A DNA stretch of 64,000 bases from Caprimulgus europaeus (Eukaryota > Chordata > Aves > Caprimulgiformes > Caprimulgidae), in NCBI GenBank assembly GCA_907165065.1, contig OU015538.1:18553165-18617164 (forward strand). Direction: 5' to 3'. Shown here piece by piece: positions 1 through 12,401 of the stretch. Within the stretch, counting starts at the first letter, position 1. Each line of letters opens with the position of its first letter. A program made the position numbers and the translations under genes. The notes under the pieces are model-generated. The model did not search any database. It saw only the letters and a program-made list of their open reading frames with translations, and was not told where the DNA came from.

Positions 1-1573
1 TATTAATAAGAAGAAATTATATTTGTATTCTTTCCCTTCAGTTTGTAAACCGTGTTTCTTTAGACACTATTCAAATATTTGCAGGATGGCAATAGAAAAC
101 ATTAAACTAGAATTAAGTAAGATAATATTGTCTCCCAAGAAGCTCGGTTACTGAAGTCCTTCACAGTATGAAGAAACAGAAATTCCATCTGTGAACCATC
201 CCAAACAATTCTTTCATTCACATTTAAGAACCTGACTCATTTCTCCTTGCATTTCAGATTTGAAATGTGAACTGAAATGTGTTGCTGTAGATAATAAACA
301 ATAACAATGAACTCTATAAGTAATTTAGTTGGGAAGTCCAACAGATTTGTTCATGAAAGCAAAGGTGATTCTGTGATATGACAGTTCAGATAAGCTATAG
401 AAACACTCTTAGCTGGTTGAGCTAACTTCATAATATTGCCAAGAATAGCTCTGGAATATCTCTGTCACTTCCAAAGAAATGCTACATTCCTCACTGCACA
501 AACAATTGTACAAATGCATTAAATCTTTTATTCACATGGTGGCTGGTTGTCAATTGTGCCTCAGCACTCTTCCAGATTCCTAAGAAACTGTTTAGGACAT
601 TCTGCTCTGTCATTTACATGTCAGTTTAGCCCTGCATTATTCTGAATATGATTTAAAAAAAAAAAAATTCTTTTTTCCCCACCTACAGTATTCCTTACAA
701 GATGTTTGTATCTCTCATTTATTACTTACCTAAAATGCAGTATGTCCATACATAAATAGCGCTAGATTTCCGTACATTAATAAACGCAGATATGCATTGC
801 TTCTTGGCATGTGTTCTCGGAAAGATGCCTGCTATCCTAATTGTCCACAAAATACAACTGGGTATACAAAGAATAGACCAGATAAACAGTAATCAAAATG
901 CTGAGATATATAAATATATATATGTATATATAAAAGATTTTGACAGACTTTCCTCTTGTTAAATGTTATATTATATGCCAAGCATATACGGTAAATTGAG
1001 AAAAGTTGGGGTTTTTTTTAAACTGTATAGTTAAAAAAAATCCTGCTAGGCTTATTTCACTTTTTTTGCACATATGCAGAGCCTCGAATTATTATTTTGT
1101 CTTTTCTACTTTTAAATGTTAACTGGCTAATCAATTAACTGTTCACAATTGCATAGCACAAAATTCTGCAAAGACATTAATGAAGTAGCACTAGATACTT
1201 AAGGAGATTATCCATTGGCCTCCGAATGACATACATTTTGAGAGCTAGTTCAATTATTTTATTAATGAATACAATAATAAAACCAGCAAGAATGGGGAGA
1301 GAACAATGTTTTCTGAAGACGATGCCAATTACCCAGCACAAGTGCAATGTGATGACTAAACTGGTCTTTCCTTCCACCTGTGTTTGTCTTCAGAAGAAAA
1401 CAATCATGTTTGTAACAACTAATACTTGCACTGCAGATGATCTCTTAACAGATGATCGAAGCCAGGTGATGCATGAGAACATCTTTATATTTCATAACCA
1501 GCCAGAATCTGAAACACATACAAAACATACAATTAACTCCCAGAAATTTACCTGCTACTTAAACTGGAATTGA
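1..1573. other. AT-rich non-coding DNA
   Basis: No supportable gene. Open frames in both directions are short and lack any family resemblance. The stretch contains an A13 run at 655-667 and an alternating AT tract at 905-932. The rest reads as single-copy, AT-rich intergenic or intronic sequence up to the abrupt rise in GC near 1,574. Confidence 0.7.
905..932. repeat. AT-rich dinucleotide tract
   Basis: Imperfect alternating TA tract interrupted by AAA and TG. It is a simple sequence repeat and probably length-polymorphic. Confidence 0.8.
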
Positions 1574-2055
1574 ATGGTCTCCCCATGGCCTGCAGGGGAG
1601 TCTCTGCTCCAGGCCCCGAGCCCTCCTCTCCCTCCTCCTTCCCTGGCCTCGCTGCTCCCAGGGCCATGTCTCACAGTTGCCCCTCACTCCCGACAGCCTT
1701 TCCCCTCCCTCAGAGCTGCTTTCCCCACCGACCCCACTGATGGGCTCAGCTGTGGCAGAACCGGCTGTGACTGGCACAGGGCAGCCCCGACCCCTCCTCA
1801 CAGGGGCGGCCTGTGCAGCCCTCCTGCTGCCAAAGCCGCGCTCCATAGGCCCAATAAAGTCTTTAAATGGGTGTCCCGTACAGGTGGGTGACGCTGGGTG
1901 TGCCCACCCTCAGATTGCTGGTTGCCTTGGACATGAAGGAGCTTCAGGGAGACAACGCCACCAAGGAAGCCATGGGCAGGTCCCTGGGGTAGCTGCTCCA
2001 CAGCAGGGCCACCAGGCCTAGCAGCCTACCGGGATGATCGGTCTCCACGAGCAGG
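1574..2055 (+). mobile_element. GC-rich LTR-like interspersed repeat
   Basis: A sharply bounded GC-rich block with about fifteen CpGs sits in strongly AT-rich surroundings. It opens with a pyrimidine-rich stretch (CCCTCCTCTCCCTCC-type) and has ACTGATGGGCTCAGC near 1,737. A CCAATAAAG polyadenylation-type hexamer lies at 1,853-1,858, followed by about 190 bp ending in a splice-donor-like CAGGGTAAGT. That order (GC-rich body, AATAAA, short tail, leader with splice donor) resembles an LTR plus leader of an endogenous retroelement. From memory the first 280 bp resemble a repeat common in songbird genomes, but I cannot name it. Target-site duplications and a convincing primer-binding site were not found. 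No coding region for retroviral proteins follows. It could instead be a CpG-rich first exon or a SINE/LINE tail. Confidence 0.4.
1853..1858 (+). terminator. Polyadenylation signal AATAAA in LTR-like block
   Basis: Canonical AATAAA preceded by CC and followed by GTCTTT, a context typical of the R region of LTRs. Its position inside the GC-rich block is why an LTR is suspected. The hexamer is also common by chance in AT-rich DNA, but is less expected inside this GC-rich block. Confidence 0.35.
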
Positions 2056-2192
2056 GTAAGTCCTGTCTTCTTCTCCTCTGGATTTGCCAGGTATTGCTAG
2101 TTTCTCTGAATGTTTGCCTGGGAGAACCCCCAAAGTGTTTACTGTAGTTAAGGGGGAGCAAATGGCGCTGAAGGCTTTTCTCTTTTTTGTAG
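2056..2192 (+). other. Possible short intron
   Basis: The segment starts with GTAAGT after CAGG (a near-perfect donor) and ends in a long pyrimidine tract followed by GTAG, a strong acceptor, giving a 137-bp intron. Both signals are seen directly. Whether they are used is unknown. The pair lies just downstream of the LTR-like block, so transcription could start there. Confidence 0.25.
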
Positions 2193-2268
2193 GACACTTC
2201 ACCTTCCAGCTGTCAAGTTCTCTGCTGCCTTTCTCTGGCGAGAGTGACGACTGGTTTTCTGGATTATG
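2193..2268 (+). other. Possible 76-bp exon
   Basis: Bounded on the left by the TTTTTTGTAG acceptor and on the right by ATG followed by GTAGGT, an acceptable donor. One frame is open through the segment and upstream, but the peptide matches nothing I recognise, so a non-coding transcript is the more likely reading if it is an exon at all. Confidence 0.22.
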
Positions 2269-2269
2269 G

Positions 2270-3599
2270 TAGGTACAGCAGATTGATAATAACCAAAGGA
2301 CAAAGAGATAAAAAGTGATAAAGAAGTAGAGTCAAGGCCTTTGTATTTGTACATCATAGCACTTCCAAACTGGAAAGGAAAAATGAGATTTTCTAAAAAA
2401 AGTAAGAAGTGCTTAAGAGAAAATACAAAATAAAACTTTGAATAAAAACATCTCCAGATGGTCATTAAATATGTTAAATAGTCGTCTGCTTTCAGCCCAG
2501 TAGGCACCAATTTTATTATTCTAATAACATCTTAAAATGAAAAAGATAAAGTCTTATGAAAAGAGGTGGTTAACTTTGATGGTGCTTAATCCAGATAACT
2601 TTTAGAATACCCATTAATGTGCAAAGATACAAAGTATATATTCAGCAACAAAAACAGTTCTCTCCTGAAAGGTCCTCATGCAGATATTTCCAGACTTTTA
2701 ATGTTCTCTTTTGCATGCCTATTCTTAAAACTAAAAATTTTCAAACAAAGAAGCTTAACGAACGTTGTGTTTTAAAGCAAAACAGTAATCTTTAGGAGAA
2801 AAAAAAAATATGAATGTTGAAAATTTAGAAGAGATCCAGAATTTGGGAAGATAGTTCCATCTGCAGTGTAAGTTTTGCCATACATTGTAGGTTACTGCAT
2901 ACACGTTACTAATATTTGATAAATATTCCAGACATATTAATAATATTTCATCATGCAATAACATAAATAATTATCAATGGTGTGCATTATTTGTACAGTG
3001 ATTTATAAAGGCATTAAATTTATGTGTAGTGGCTTGAAATTTCTGTATTAATTTTAGGACAACTATACACATACTTCAGTCTGATATCATGTAAATAATT
3101 ATTATCAGTATTACTTTAGGTTTTTGAAAAATGAGAACTGAATGCTGTGATCTCTTTCCATTTGCTTCATTTGAGGGATCTGCATGTGAGAAGTTTGAGA
3201 TCCTGGAATGGAAAAAATCCTTTTCTAAAAGTCTCCAAGTATTTACAGTCTTATTTCAACTGAACCCTCATTGTCTGTGAAAGAGTTTTAGGACATTTAA
3301 AAAAGCCCCAGGGCATCTCCAAAAGGCTTAGAAAGACAGGCTGACTCTTCTGGGTTCCTGACCGTTCCAAGTTACTGAGGATACGCTTACTTGTTGTGGC
3401 ACATAAATATGGTTAAATCCTTTCCTGTGAATGTGGAAGTACATCTTAGCAATAGATGAACTCCCGAAAGGTTTGCTGGGCTTTAGGAGCCTGCAAGACA
3501 TACAATTTGCAGTTTGAAAAATATTCAGGAAAAGTGGAACTGTAGAGGGAGTCAATCAGCTGGTCTGCTCACCTTTTGGTCGTGTCAGACTGTGAGAGA
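2270..3599. other. AT-rich non-coding DNA
   Basis: No gene, repeat family or RNA recognised. Several short A-runs and AT-rich patches occur. Open frames on the minus strand are short and of low complexity. Confidence 0.7.
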
Positions 3600-3850
3600 A
3601 AAACATCAGAAAAGCAGCAAAGCAGCCTGCCTGACGCTTTTGCCTCCGGACTGAAGCGCAGGGGGTATTGCAGGTACTGAGCTGCTTCTGGCTGGGAGGG
3701 TTGGCTTGTCACATTGTGGCAGCTGAAAATCACACACATTCACAGGAGGAATGAGAGCAGCCACAGAAGCAGGATGGATCTTGGGGTTTCCAACTTCTCT
3801 GCAGTAACTGCACAGGCTGTGGCTATTCAAGCCCTGTAAAGCAGCGAGTA
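3600..3850. other. GC-elevated unclassified patch
   Basis: About 250 bp with clearly higher GC than both flanks, including CCTCCGGACTGAAGCGCAGG near 3,643. A 119-codon open frame runs across it on the minus strand, but its composition suggests no domain, signal peptide or membrane segment, and no splice sites frame it well. It could be an old repeat fragment or a regulatory element. Confidence 0.3.
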
Positions 3851-5876
3851 ATTTCCCATAAGAGTACCTAAACAAAATGGATGGGCTTTCTTTTGGAATC
3901 CCTAATGATAATCTTACTGATATTTCTCTTCCATTCCCTTTATTTGTATAAGTGTGGACATACACAGTTCTCAGCTTCGTAAATTACTAGAACTGAGGTT
4001 TCTGGACAAAAGCCAGGCTGCAGATAGAGAATCATGCATAGAATGTCATTATGAAACATATATTTGAATTTTGATTATAGCTAATTAAAGCCCCAAGGAA
4101 GCTCTATATAGAACTGTACTCTACAGCAGTGTCCAGTACCGTGCAGAAATGGACATGGACTAGTAAATAAGTTTGAAGTTGGAGGTCAATGGAGATAAAC
4201 AATGGATAAATAATCCAGCAAAATTTATGTTGGAGAAATGCTTTCCTCTTCCTTTTTAAAGTAGAGTAACTTGTGAGGACATTTTTTCTTTGTTTATTTT
4301 CTGATTTTCAAGAGAGCCTATTGAATTGAAAGTAGAAACTGGTGTGATTGTTGGAGAACAAGATGCTGAAGCACTGTGCAGCAGTTCTTAAAAATTCTAC
4401 TCTTCTAAAAGAGTTCAGATTTATTAGTTGAGAGATACTCTGTTCTTAACAATACTGATATTAAAATGTACACAAAACTGCACAGTTGCATGCTTTGACA
4501 ACATTTTAAATGGATAATAGTTTTCATTACATTCATGAGTGCAGGTATTGTCTTATAAAATATAGTAACAAATTAAAATTTAAATTATTTTATATAAAAT
4601 TAAAATGCAAGAATATAAAATTGCAACTTTGGTATCATTTAGTGTTACCTAAAAACTTATAAAATATTTAATAGATTCCACTTTCATGTTCAGTTTCATT
4701 GCAAGTACAATCTTTTATATTTATTGGTTATGATGAATGTCATGTCAGGTCACAGCCTTGAGGTGATAGAAGATGAAGGCAGGCATGAACTTGTTCCCAA
4801 AGTTAGCAAACAAGTTGGAAGATTTTCTTTGTTAATAAAAGTTCCTGGTTTTCAATTGTTATATACTTGTTTTTCATTTACAAGTAGGAAATGTGTCAAA
4901 TACAGCTTCTTTTTTATTTTTTTTTAATTCAGTAGGACTTAGATGGAGCTTAATTTATTTCAGTAGATGAAACTTGTCCCCTTAGTCAAGTTTCATCATT
5001 TTCAAATAATGAAATTTTGTGCAGTCCTGTATTAGAATGGGAAGGAAAGTGTCTTATAGCTTAACTTTCAAGTTTGTGTAACATTGTTATCACCCAAAAA
5101 GGGAGCAAGTTTGGCTTATCTAAATGAGTCACATGTTGAGATTCAAATAGAAGAGTCATAGCAGAATGTGGATTCAAACCATAAGGGTATTATGGAGGTA
5201 GCAAACAATTCCTTCTTATCCTACAGTCACTAAATCTACCTTCTTAACCCTTTGAAAGGGAGTCCAGAATTTGGAATCTATGTTTAAATAAATATATAAG
5301 GTATCACTCAAAGTCTGCCAAGGCTAATGCATTGCTAAGTGTCAGAACTCTAATCCTGCTGAGGGAGGCGGCCAAGCCAGGCTGCTGCTTTTGTTCCGGT
5401 AACACCAGTCCCCAGTGCACTGTTCTCTGGTTGATCTCCAACTCATTGCTACACTCTCCTATTGTTATAAAATTGAATTAGGCCTTCATTAAGAAGGAAA
5501 TAGGTGCAGATAAATGTTTGATATTCTGCCTCCAGCAGTGGCTAATACTATATGCTTCAGAGGAAAAAAAAGAAAAAAAACAAACCCCAAACTAGAAATA
5601 TCCCATAATACCACTAAGTCCAATCTGCTATGCTGGATGTAAGATAACATGTCTTCCTGATGCCTGTAGGGCTGAATTATGCCATGTTTCATGAGACTAA
5701 ATTAATCTTTTCCTAAGCAGTGTTATTTCAGATATTGCTATTGGTCAATTATGCAGCCCCTCTTAAAATTCCATGCTCAGCTGTTGTACTGCAGAAGTGA
5801 TTATTTCCTATTGGGTATTATATGTCTACTAACTATCAATCTTAGTGAACAGCCACTTGGTTTTCTGTTCTGACAG
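3851..5876. other. AT-rich non-coding DNA
   Basis: Very AT-rich, especially 4,540-4,730. No gene or repeat family seen. A slightly GC-richer patch near 5,350-5,440 has no assignable identity. Confidence 0.65.
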
Positions 5877-6001
5877 ATGCTCCCAGGGAATGCTTGTTAA
5901 AGGGAAGAAGTACTTCTGTCTGCATCTGGTGGGTCGCAGCCCCAGAGCAGATGAAATACTAAATGACTCTGGCCAGAGATTGGGCATCCTGATGCTCACA
6001 G
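5877..6001 (+). other. Exon-like segment, unrecognised
   Basis: A 125-bp segment preceded by a good acceptor (TTTTCTGTTCTGACAG) and followed by CACAG|GTAATC. One plus-strand frame stays open through it and about 30 bp beyond each side. The predicted residues are mixed and hydrophilic with several charged positions, unlike the low-complexity peptides elsewhere, but I recognise no domain. It could be an isolated coding exon, a non-coding RNA exon, or chance. No other exon of the same gene can be pointed to. Confidence 0.2.
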
Positions 6002-7019
6002 GTAATCTTTCCCTTTGTAATGGCAGGTGCTTGCAAAAGTACTATTTGAATCTACTGTGCTGAAAATCCATAAGGATTCTAGTGTTTGTTTACTACAGAT
6101 CATACTAATTTAGAACTATGCTGTGTCATTAACTTCATCAGTAATTATAAAGGAAAAAATAATAATTCCAGGACTTGTTCTTCATAAAGTGAGCTCGCCA
6201 GTGGCTACAGTAAAACATTTGATATGATAATGAAAAATGAAATTCTGCCATTCTTTGTTCTTCCACTTGGTAGGTTTATTACAATTGAGAAGAACATAGT
6301 ATAGGATGTGGAAGACATTTCCACTCTAATTAGAATAATTTTATTATCTTAATTTAGAACTTTTTAGATCTCTCCCTCTTCTGATACATATACCTTTTCT
6401 ATACTGGTTGCTCAGTATCCTCCCTCAGTTTCTCACAGGACTGCAACTTTCGTAAAGCAAAGCATATGCCTAAGAAAGTAGTGATTTAAAAAAAAATATT
6501 TTAGCTGAGCTGCAGTCAGCTTAGAACTGGTCTCACATCAGGTTCCAGACAAAGCCATACTCTTACTAGAATATGTGAGAGAATAAAACAATGGTAATTA
6601 TATGTCTGGTAGAATTTATAGATGATGGAACATATTAGACTGCATTAAATAAATGATTTGTCTTACGAATAATTCTATTAGCTCTCTGCAAATTTGGTTT
6701 TTTAGTTTTCTTTTTCTTTTGGTCAAGGCCAGAAAAGAAGTTATTAAAAGAAAAATATGACCTTCTGCTGCTAGTGGACTCTGCCTGGTGCAGAGCTGAC
6801 TGAACAAAAAAAGGACTTTTGTGTTATTAAAAGTAGAACCAGAAACCCCTTGACAGTCGCTACCTTTCCACAGGGTAAGGGTACTGGGCAGTTCTTCATA
6901 ACACCTATTTATATATTTGTATGCCACAGGCCTGACTGCTGGGGATTGTTACTCATTTGGATGATCAGGTAATGGCCAGTTTTCTATCTGCTGGTGATGG
7001 TGTGCCCCCACACCATTAT
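6002..7019. other. AT-rich non-coding DNA
   Basis: No gene or repeat recognised. It includes short A/T runs and a moderately balanced stretch from 6,760 to 7,000 with no identity I can assign. Confidence 0.65.
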
Positions 7020-7370
7020 GCATTCTTGTTGTTCTTTACTTAGACCAGCTGCAAGGGAAAACGCCCCTTACCCTTGAGCCCGAATGGTTTTTATTTAGAG
7101 TTAGCTTTGCAGTCATAGCAGTGCACACAACCGTGTGATGGGCTGCACAACATTCTGCAGTAGCAATAGCTTTGCCCTGGTTTTGCACCCACTGGCAAAG
7201 CACAGCATTCATTTTCGGTACCTCCAGAGCAGAGGAACTGGGATGCACTGGGGAACGCCATTTGCAATACAGCTGCTCCTGGTGGGCTGGGAGGGGAGGC
7301 AGGGTCAACAGTGCTTCTTTTTGAAAAGCCCAGAGAAAGTACTTCAAGGTACACTTGGTCTTAACTGATG
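7020..7370 (-). other. GC-elevated block with cysteine-rich open frame
   Basis: A patch of higher GC with CpGs. On the minus strand two overlapping frames (about 87 and 103 codons) stay open. The shorter is rich in cysteine toward its end, and its TAA stop overlaps an AATAAA hexamer at 7,090-7,095, followed about 30 bp downstream by a GC-rich hairpin-like stretch (arms CAAGGG/CCCTTG, about 7,050-7,074). A stop coinciding with a polyadenylation hexamer would be odd for a normal gene, so a degraded retrocopy or repeat fragment is more likely. I recognise no family. Confidence 0.2.
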
Positions 7371-9522
7371 TTTCAAGGCAGAGATTAAGAAGGTATCAAG
7401 CACAAAGGATCCCAATGGAAGAGGGGACTTCTTAGTATCCATAATGCATGGTGTGCACACAGCTACATCAGCCCTAGACTGCTCTGCAATTTCCTATGTC
7501 CTCACACTATTTTGTTCTTATACAATTTAGTCTAGGTCATTTTCTTTCTTTTTATTTTTTGAGGGTCTATTTGTTTCTCCCTGCTATTCCTGATGTCTCA
7601 AACACTGTGTCTCTGCCAAGCTAGTGAAGCTGCTTTCTAAACAGAAATGTCAGGAATTCAGTACATAAATTTTGCTGGTTTTTTTCAGAGAAACTACTTT
7701 TATTTCATTTCAGCATCCTTGGAATCTTCAGTTGTAGGGTTTTTTTAATAAGGTCAGTCTTCCTCATAAAAAGTAACAGTTAAAAGCAAGCTACTATATC
7801 TTACTATAAAGTAAAACCACTCTACCTGTGAAGGGAATAAAACTGAGTGATTGTATTAAGAACTGAAGAAAAATGCTGTAATAATAAAGAATGGACACTA
7901 TGGGTAAATGTGCTCTGTGCACCTAGATCATAGTTTTGGAACACACAAGTGGGACTGTGAGAAGCAGCTTGTAAACGTGTGTTTTGATCAGTGTTTGAAA
8001 AACTTTTTCAGATGTGCACTGCAGGAGTGCTTCTATCACTATGTAGCTCCTGACAAGTGATCTAGATAGAAGAGAATAATTGAATGCTAGCTTGGAGATA
8101 CAGATCATCAGCTGATTTTCCCTTTGAGATTTATGTAGGGATGACAGAACAGGAAAATAAAAAAGGGAAGTTAGATTGAAGTTTATTGCGTCTTCGTAAA
8201 AGTAGGGCATATATGAAAAGGTAGGTAAATCCACTTGTGCTGGAGTGTAGCAAGTCCTAGTGAAGCCAAATTATCCAGACATCACCATCTTAGAGCATCA
8301 AAAGCTGGGGGAAGAGCACTAGCTTCTTCATGTAAGAAAAGGAAATGAAAAAAAAATTACTTACATGTGTGGTTAATAATTTTTTCCTCAATTAGGAGCA
8401 GTTAAACCCTCTATCTCCTCTGTTTTGTCTTTTCATGATTTGTTCTTCAGATTTTGCACATTAATCTAGTATAGTTAATCTAGTTTATGTACTACGGTAT
8501 ATTTATTTAGTAATTTCTTACATTGAGAGGCTGAGTCTGTCCTTTCTGTTGTTTACTTTTCTGCAATATACCAAAATTCTTGTGGCAAATGGATTTTCTC
8601 ACTGTTACAGAGAAAATGCATGTAATGAAGATGAAATTTGGCATTGTTTGCTTTTACTAATCTGCCCTCTATCATTTCAGTTTATGAGAAGAGACATTTC
8701 TTCCTTTACTATTTAGTCAAGTATCCAAAGATATTAAAATTAGAATAAGTTAAGGGCTTTTAATAGACTCTGAAAATGCAGCAATTTCAAGATGGTCCAC
8801 ATTAATTATTCTTTCACTAAATGCAGTATGTTAAGCCTAAAGAACTGCAGAGACTTGATTTGAAAAAAAAGGGGGTAGGGATCTATAGAAATCAAACCTA
8901 TTAATAAAGCTTAATTGGTAATATGGAGAGGGGAATGAAGAGATGACCAAATGTGTCATACTTGAGCAGAGAGGAAAGATAACTATGTGATTAAGAACAG
9001 GAACAGAAAAACAACAAACTTGAGATTTAGGAAGGGGCTACAGTGAGTTGACTCTGCCATATTTAGATTTTCAGACAAATCTACAGAATTTTTTAAAAAA
9101 ATCATTTTGTAAAGGCAGTCACAATCTTGTTTTTGTAGGTTTTATTCAATAGGAAAGGTTATGTTTCATAAAACCCTTAAAAGTATAAGCCAAGGTGCGT
9201 GAAGACTTACCTTGTGGAGACTAAATCCTTTTGCTAAATCCAAGGTTTATATGGCGGTGTCACAACCTTGCTCTGAATATCTGACTATTGCATTATAATA
9301 TACAGCACCAGATCGTATAGGTGAATATGAGTAATAAAACCTAGGGCTCATAAACTCTCTCAGACTATGTACCTGTACTGCATTTTAATACCATCTCTCT
9401 ACTTTCTGTATCATTAAATCTGACACACCAAATTTTATTCCCTTTAGTGGTGTTGTTAGGTTGACTGCCTACTAAATATGAACCCTAAGTGAAGATGACT
9501 TCACCTTGGTACTGAGCTTTCT
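7371..9522. other. AT-rich non-coding DNA
   Basis: No gene found. A 10-bp word TTAATCTAGT is repeated at 8,461-8,470 and 8,475-8,484. Otherwise featureless. Confidence 0.65.
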
Positions 9523-9567
9523 TTGCTTCAATTAACTTTGGTACTTACCTTGCTTCAATTAACTTTG
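9523..9567 (+). repeat. Short tandem duplication, 18-bp unit
   Basis: TTGCTTCAATTAACTTTG occurs at 9,523-9,540 and again, identical, at 9,550-9,567, a period of 27 bp. The intervening bases share GGTACT with the sequence upstream of the first copy. A recent local duplication is the simplest explanation. The unit contains an ATTAA homeodomain-like core. Confidence 0.75.
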
Positions 9568-10791
9568 CAGGATCTGTGAAAAGGTCTCCTTATTATTATG
9601 AGATATTTTTCTAAGGAAGGAAAAATATATTTGGCAGTACACAGTGATACAAAAATGAATTAAAAGAAATGGCATCTTTTTGCAAGTAGAAGCAGTTAAA
9701 GGCCATATTTAAGTAGTAATAATTGTTACAATCTACTTTTGGTCCCTCTTTAAACCTAATTCTCTTGCCTAACCATCTACAGACTGTCTCAGTACAGAAG
9801 TAGTAACTTTGCTTTTCTTCTTCCTATGCTCCTTCTTTATTTGAATTTTACTTCAAACTTCCTAGGGCAGTAACCATTTATTTTCTGTGTTTCAACAGTA
9901 AAAATACTATGTGACTTCTATTCCAGATATATTATACATGACATTGGATAGATATTTTAATATTGTCTTGTAGCTACTCTTAGGCCAAACAGAAGTAAGG
10001 AATGTGACTTGTAATAGGGATAGTACAGTTTTTCAAGTACTGATATAACCAAACCTGTGAGTGAACCCAGTAAAAGAATACTGAAGGAAATTAACAATTA
10101 ACTTGGTTGTTTCCTGTTGAGGTGTTGTAGTAAATGGCACAACATGATTTCTGAATCTTAAAAAAAAAAATAGTGCTGACATTTTTTATTTATTTGAAAT
10201 GTCAGTGGTGAACTGATTTTAAATGTTTTGGTCTCCAGACTTGGTTAACTTGCTGCTCATTCTGAGCAGGAATTTTATCATAAATGTTGATTACTCTGTG
10301 TGAAAGCCAGTAATGGGGGAACTTGGGAAGAGCAATTAAGAAGCCAAAATTGTTTTTAAGCTAGCATCCAACAGCTGATTTAGAAGGCATACATTCCTTG
10401 AGATTTGGACAGTTGTTTTCCAATGGGAAAATGCAAGATTGGCTCACCCAGAGTGGGAATGAGTTAGACTGAGCTAATCAGTAGAAACGCCAAATACCCG
10501 TGGTCCAACTTCAGCTCCTGATTCTTACCCTAAGGAAATATTCAGTGGAACTGGCACATCTCAGAGGAGACTTTATTAGAAACAGTGACAAAGACTTGGA
10601 CGGATATCTAATAAAAGTGTTGATTTACAGTTGAAAGGAAAAACTGCTTCATTTTAACAAATTTCTCATCCTTGCAAAGTTTAAAATTTTAAAAGCTTCT
10701 GTCAATTTATCTCTTTAGCTGTGTCTTTTGAATCCACTGACTAGCTAAATAAAAATGTTTCTTTTTTCTAATATTAATATTTTCTATATAT

Positions 10792-10807
10792 CTTATTAAT
10801 TAATAAG
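10792..10807. repeat. 16-bp perfect AT palindrome
   Basis: CTTATTAATTAATAAG reads the same on both strands and contains the TTAATTAA double homeodomain core. It is surrounded by very AT-rich DNA, so chance is plausible. Confidence 0.8.
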
Positions 10808-12383
10808 TCCCTTGCTAATAATAAAACCATGGGTTGCATTAGTAATTTCTTTCTTTAATAACCCTTGTCTTTTCCTGATAATCTGTATGGGACTAAAAGG
10901 CTTAAATTAATCTGAATGTAGCTATTCTGCAGGTAAGATTTTTAAGTAATTGTTAATTTTTGTATTAAATGTACTGTACAGTATCAGAACAATGCTAACT
11001 CTACATATTTTTCAGTGTGCATTTCTGTCATTTTTCCTTGTTTTCAACTGGTCATTAACAGCTCCATGTAAAATACCAATACAGCTTCTCTTATTTTTGC
11101 CCTTTTTTATTGGTTGTTTTTTTGTGCATAATCTTAGGACTCTCTCTCAAGAACGCTGTTTGGGAATTTGCTTTGTAGGTTTTTTTGCACATTGCTTTTT
11201 CTTACTGAGATGCAGTTTTCCTCATAAATCTAAAGATCATTTCTGTGTCTTGTAATTGGTTCTACATTTTAGAGAAAGAGTTATTGTTGTCACAGTGTAA
11301 TGCAACTATTAATTTTTATGTTTGCTAATCTTTGTCGGTCTTGCATTTGGTTGCCTTTGTATTTCTGAAATAATTTCTTTTGCTTGACTAAAGCAGAACA
11401 TGTGCTGTATTTGAAAAAATGACCTCTCCTGAGCAGAGCTGGCTTTCCCAGTCATGCTAATTAACACTCAATGACACGTTCCTGAATGGGCAGTGTACAA
11501 GGTATGAAGTGTTGAATGGACAACTCTGTTTTCCCTCCTGTCCTTAGAAAGATCAACTGCGTAATTATTGTACTCAAGTAGCTGTAGTCTAAAATAAGTT
11601 AATCCAAAAGTGTGTTTATAGCTTCAATTTCAATTAATTTTCATCAGAACTGTCATATATCCCCCAGTGGCCCAATACTATTGGAAGATGGCTATCTGTG
11701 TATTTTTTTTAATGAATTGACCAGATTGAGAAATAAATGGGGAGAGTAACATACAGAAAACTGTATAAAAATATAATCAGACTCTTTTCCCCATGCTGCA
11801 TCTAATCATTTTGTACTCAGTACAGATGTTGACCATTACTCAAATTGAGGACAAAAAAGTATAAAGGTGATAATATTCAGGGTTTTTTGTACTATAGATT
11901 TCTTGGCAAATGTTTTTCCTGGCAGTGTGTTAGCAAGCAGTGTATCAGACCTGTGTGGTACTTTAGCTCAGAAAGTGTAGACTGTGTTGGCACCTGACAT
12001 ACAATGTATCATGAAGAAACAAGTAACTTGCTTGTGATAGAAACAAATATTATAGGACAAGCAAAGTCAGATTTTGTATTACTTAACCCCCTCAGAAAGG
12101 CAGATACCATTTCAGAGAAAAGACTTTTCCGTCTTTATCTGTCCAGGTTCATCGTGGTCTTTGGCCTTTATCACTGTTGAACTGCAACTAATTCTGCATA
12201 GTATGGGGACTCCTACTTAGCAAATATAAAACCCAATGTATGGTGTTTACTGACTTCTATTTCCTGGCAGTAATTAGCCATATGCTTGAACCTGATCTTC
12301 CCCATTCTCTGAACATCTCTCCTTAATTTGTCTGCTTACCAGCTGGGAGGCATGTGAGATACCTTGCCATCCCACTGATGTGC

Positions 12384-12401
12384 CTCTCTGACTTCAGAGA
12401 G
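12384..12401. repeat. Small inverted repeat
   Basis: Arms CTCTCTGA and TCAGAGAG separated by CT, able to form a short hairpin. No terminator or RNA gene context is visible. Confidence 0.6.

Noticed and set aside
1559..2021. Four overlapping frames in the GC-rich block as proteins
   Set aside because: GC-rich DNA has few stops, so several frames stay open at once; none has a recognised domain.
10950..11255. Hydrophobic plus-strand frame as a membrane protein
   Set aside because: Phenylalanine/leucine richness follows from T-rich DNA; no start context or conserved pattern.
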